In this document: positions 37,687 through 39,581 of the stretch, in pieces | Position numbering within the stretch: position 1 is the stretch's first letter | Layout: each line of letters opens with the position of its first letter | Made by a program: the position numbers and the translations under genes | DNA from: an uncultured Alphaproteobacteria bacterium | GTDB lineage: Bacteria > Pseudomonadota > Alphaproteobacteria > CAAHEQ01 > UBA3637 | Reading direction: 5' to 3' | NCBI GenBank assembly: GCA_949286245.1 | Contig: CASECF010000081.1 | Coordinates: forward strand, 1-39,581 | Length of the DNA: 39,581 nucleotides | The notes under the pieces: model-generated | The model's input: only the letters and a program-made list of their open reading frames with translations | What the model was told of the DNA's origin: nothing | The model's database searches: none

Positions 37687-38373
37687 ATGAAAAAATATCT
37701 TTTGATGAGTGTCGTCGGGTTATTTTGTGTTTGGACAATTTCAGCGCAGGCACAAACCGCTTTTTGGTCTTATGATGAAAATAATCAGGAAACACTGATA
37801 CCAATTCAGTGCGATGGTCAATTTGATGAGGCTCGAGGTGGTGTTTTTATTCCGACTCCGGAAGAGATGTTTGAGCAAGGTGAACTCTTTTTAATGGATA
37901 AAGGGCAAAATCGTAATAATGCGGGCTATTGTTTTTTGGCTGCGGCATTGCAGGGGAATGTAGATGCTCAGTATCGGGTTGCTCAGCTATATAGCAAGGG
38001 AATTGTTTTGCCTCAAAACGATTTAGCTGCCTATAAGTGGGCTTTTATTGCTGCTTTAAATGGAAAGAAAGAAGCCGAACAATTAGCGTTGATGATGGAA
38101 CAGTTTTTATCAACGGAAGATATTGAATTGGCAACAAAATCTATAGAGAATATGTTGCCCGCCATGAGTGAAACAAAAAATAAGTCTTTGTCGGAACAAG
38201 AAAAAATTTTAAGTGACAAAAAAGCTGAGCTTGAAAAAATCAATCAAGAAATAGACAACATGTTGGGAATTAAATTTGTTCCTCCGGTTATAAAGAAGCC
38301 GACGGGAACTCAGGATACAGGGGAAGATTCTAAGAATGGAATTTTTACTGAGAAGGATCGGATGAGGAATTAA
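37687..38373 (+). CDS. Secreted Sel1-repeat protein
   Basis: The 228-residue protein has a signal peptide (residues 1-22, ending SAQAQA-like) and one to two Sel1-type helical repeats (about residues 60-120; GNVDAQYRVAQLYSKGIVLP then LAAYKWAFIAALNG). A coiled-coil-like Lys/Glu-rich segment (about 165-195) and a polar tail follow. Sel1 repeats mediate protein-protein contacts, and the partner is unknown. AAAGGAGAG and AAAAGGG lie upstream. Only 4 bases separate it from the next gene. Confidence 0.7.
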   Translation: MKKYLLMSVVGLFCVWTISAQAQTAFWSYDENNQETLIPIQCDGQFDEARGGVFIPTPEEMFEQGELFLMDKGQNRNNAGYCFLAAALQGNVDAQYRVAQLYSKGIVLPQNDLAAYKWAFIAALNGKKEAEQLALMMEQFLSTEDIELATKSIENMLPAMSETKNKSLSEQEKILSDKKAELEKINQEIDNMLGIKFVPPVIKKPTGTQDTGEDSKNGIFTEKDRMRN

Positions 38374-38377
38374 AGAC

Positions 38378-38755
38378 GTGATAGTTGGTTTTCATAGGAT
38401 TCTGTTTGTTTTTTTGTTTTTTTCTATTTGTATTTTATCAAGAGGTGGATATGCCGATTCTTATTTGCCAGAGGTAGATGATGTACCGTTAATGGAAGGT
38501 CTTACGGTTGTTGAAGCGGCGGAAGATTTTTCATTTGATACGCCGGCCGGCAGAATTATTGTGGTTAATGCTGTTTCTGATCATTTAACAGCGGCAGATG
38601 TTCTTTTGTTTTATCAAAAAACATTGCCGGCTTTGGGTTGGATTTCTAAAGGAGATGGTTTGTTTACTCGAGATCGAGATTCGCTTCAAGTTCGGGTTTT
38701 AAAGAATAAAAATCCACATCGAGTTCAATTTGAGCTGTCTTTAATGACGGATTAG
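38378..38755 (+). CDS. Small secreted protein, unknown function (GTG start)
   Basis: The 125-residue protein has a signal peptide (about residues 1-26, after GGYA). The mature part opens SYLPEVDDVPLMEGL and contains an FDTPAGRIIVVNA strand and VLLFYQKTLPALGW. I recall similar conserved hypothetical proteins in alphaproteobacteria but cannot name a function. It begins with GTG 4 bases after the Sel1 gene, so it is probably co-translated with it. Confidence 0.65.
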   Translation: MIVGFHRILFVFLFFSICILSRGGYADSYLPEVDDVPLMEGLTVVEAAEDFSFDTPAGRIIVVNAVSDHLTAADVLLFYQKTLPALGWISKGDGLFTRDRDSLQVRVLKNKNPHRVQFELSLMTD

Positions 38756-38785
38756 CGATATTTTTTTATTTTACTTAAAAATCAG

Positions 38786-38814
38786 TTGACTTTTTATTTT
38801 TTTTATTATATAAG
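38786..38814 (+). promoter_or_regulatory. Putative promoter of rpsT
   Basis: TTGACT (38786-38791), a 17-base spacer and TATAAG (38809-38814) lie about 45 bases before the rpsT ATG, in a very AT-rich tract that could act as an UP-like element. Confidence 0.65.
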
Positions 38815-38859
38815 AAAGACCTTAAAGTTTTATTATTATTTTTTAATTGAGGGATTAAG

Positions 38860-39129
38860 ATGGCCAATTTAGCATCGGCAAAGACGCGAATTAAAAGAAA
38901 TAAGAAGAGAGAAAGAATTAATTCTGATCGTTTAAATGCTGTTCGGACAGAAGTTAAAAAGACGAGAAAAGCCATTTTGGCTGGTGATAAGGAAGCTGCT
39001 CGTGCTTCTTTCAAGGTCGCCGAGTCTTCATTAGCTCGTGCAGCGGGGAAGGGAACGATTAAGAAAGAAACGGCTTCTCGTAAAATTTCCAGATTATCTG
39101 CTGCCGTTAAAGCAATGGATATTCAATAA
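38860..39129 (+). CDS. rpsT: 30S ribosomal protein S20
   Basis: The 89-residue, strongly basic helical protein starts MANLASAKTRIKRNKKRERIN and ends with the SRKISRLSAAVKAM segment, both typical of S20. It binds 16S rRNA early in 30S assembly. GAGGGA precedes the start. It has its own promoter and terminator. In Caulobacter and related bacteria rpsT lies next to dnaA; here an IS remnant follows instead within the visible sequence. Confidence 0.96.
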   Translation: MANLASAKTRIKRNKKRERINSDRLNAVRTEVKKTRKAILAGDKEAARASFKVAESSLARAAGKGTIKKETASRKISRLSAAVKAMDIQ

Positions 39130-39151
39130 ACGTCTGGCGTTTTTATTTTTG

Positions 39152-39177
39152 AAAGCTCCGTTTATCGGAGCTTTTTT
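39152..39177 (+). terminator. Rho-independent terminator after rpsT
   Basis: AAAGCTCCG pairs with CGGAGCTTT around TTTAT and is followed by a T-run. It ends 10 bases before the hairpin of the IS remnant. Confidence 0.9.
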
Positions 39178-39187
39178 GTATCTAGAA

Positions 39188-39581
39188 AACCACGCGTTAG
39201 ACGCGTGGTTCAGTAAAGCTGATAGCGATGGAGATGAGAAAGTACTCCCAATCTGTTTAAATTTTGCGGTCTGCCAAGAGGGCAAAATAATCCATAGGTC
39301 TTCACATACGACAGAGAGAGGCCTGATAACAGATATGGAAACATGATCACAGAAACGTGGACCTCTAAAATATCATATGGTATTTGATCATATCGTATTT
39401 GCATCCCAATATAGAAAAGAAGGATTGTCGGGGAGTAAAAGGGGAGAAAGAGTAAAAAACAGAGTAAGCATGCTCAAAGAATTATGTCAATGGAAAGGGA
39501 TAGACGTGTGGGCGGAGAAGTGTGTCCAGATCATATACATATTTTAGTAAAAGGTTTCATTATGATTTGTGTATGAGCGCT
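39188..39581 (+). mobile_element. Decayed IS200/IS605-family element (left end; cut by window edge)
   Basis: The element begins with a perfect 10-bp hairpin: AACCACGCGT (39188-39197), loop TAG, ACGCGTGGTT (39201-39210), of the subterminal type used by IS200/IS605 elements. It continues through a noncoding stretch (39211-39334) into a broken tnpA. The right end lies outside the window, so the length is unknown. Confidence 0.7.
39335..39581 (+). pseudogene. tnpA: Broken TnpA (HUH-type Y1 transposase) fragment
   Basis: Three frames give pieces of an IS200-type TnpA. Frame one (from 39359) reads GPLKYHMVF and then IVFASQYRKEGLSG, RVKNRVSMLKELCQWKGIDV. One base is missing near 39502, after which GGEVCPDHIHILVK carries the HUH metal-binding His pair (39532 and 39538). 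A further shift restores YDLCMSA at the edge. An in-frame TGA also follows the first ATG. The protein cannot be made intact. The catalytic Tyr would lie beyond the window. Confidence 0.75.

Noticed and set aside
37655-37690. 11-residue leader-peptide candidate overlapping the Sel1 gene start
   Set aside because: There is no ribosome site ahead of its ATG and no codon bias or hairpin suggesting attenuation. The purine-rich stretch it contains is the ribosome site of the Sel1 gene.
39038-39346. 102-codon frame overlapping rpsT and the IS left end
   Set aside because: It runs in another frame of rpsT and through its terminator and the IS hairpin, with no ribosome site.

Overview
The window looks like a chromosome segment of an AT-rich Gram-negative bacterium, most likely an alphaproteobacterium. 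The reasons are the meso-DAP type division/cell-wall (dcw) gene order, a Calvin-type class II aldolase, a YejA-like binding protein, the FtsZ tail DLPAFLRRR, and a prepilin N-terminus (SG/KSMVEIIGVL) like those I associate with gut-dwelling uncultured Alphaproteobacteria (RF32-like lineages). The species cannot be named from the sequence.

Layout. (1) 1-2614, minus strand: one very long open frame that runs off the left edge. It encodes a type IV prepilin-like N-terminus fused to an extended cysteine-rich repeat region with 26 Cys-Cys pairs. This is the most unusual object in the window. (2) 2855-2945: tRNA-Ser(GGA), followed on the same strand by tadA. (3) 3607-6337: rluB, rsmD and an LTA-synthase-like membrane sulfatase/phosphotransferase in a tight run. 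(4) 6354-11576: central carbon genes tkt, fba and rpe, interrupted by a DUF2157/GDYXXLXY membrane pair. phoB follows. (5) 12334-13977: a frameshifted EamA transporter and an orphan HNH protein. (6) 14011-16910: thrS and ndk, each with a promoter or leader and a terminator. (7) 17023-34241: a long, mostly overlapping dcw operon: rsmH, ftsL, ftsI, a fused murE-murF, mraY, ftsW, murG, murC, murB, ddl, ftsQ, ftsA, ftsZ, then rsmB. murD is missing from its usual place between mraY and ftsW, and mraZ is missing from the front. (8) 34499-38755: accA on the minus strand, divergent from a four-gene envelope group (small membrane protein, YejA-like binding protein, Sel1-repeat protein, small secreted protein). 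The two directions share overlapping promoters on a perfect palindrome. (9) 38786-39177: rpsT with a clear promoter and terminator. (10) 39188-39581: a decayed IS200/IS605-type element cut by the right edge.

How it fits together. Most of the window is housekeeping: UDP-MurNAc-peptide synthesis, lipid I/II synthesis and septal assembly (dcw), rRNA modification (rluB, rsmD, rsmH, rsmB), tRNA modification (tadA) and carbon metabolism. The accessory signal sits at the left edge (cysteine-rich prepilin), at 12.3-14.0 kb (decaying transporter plus HNH protein) and at the right edge (IS remnant).
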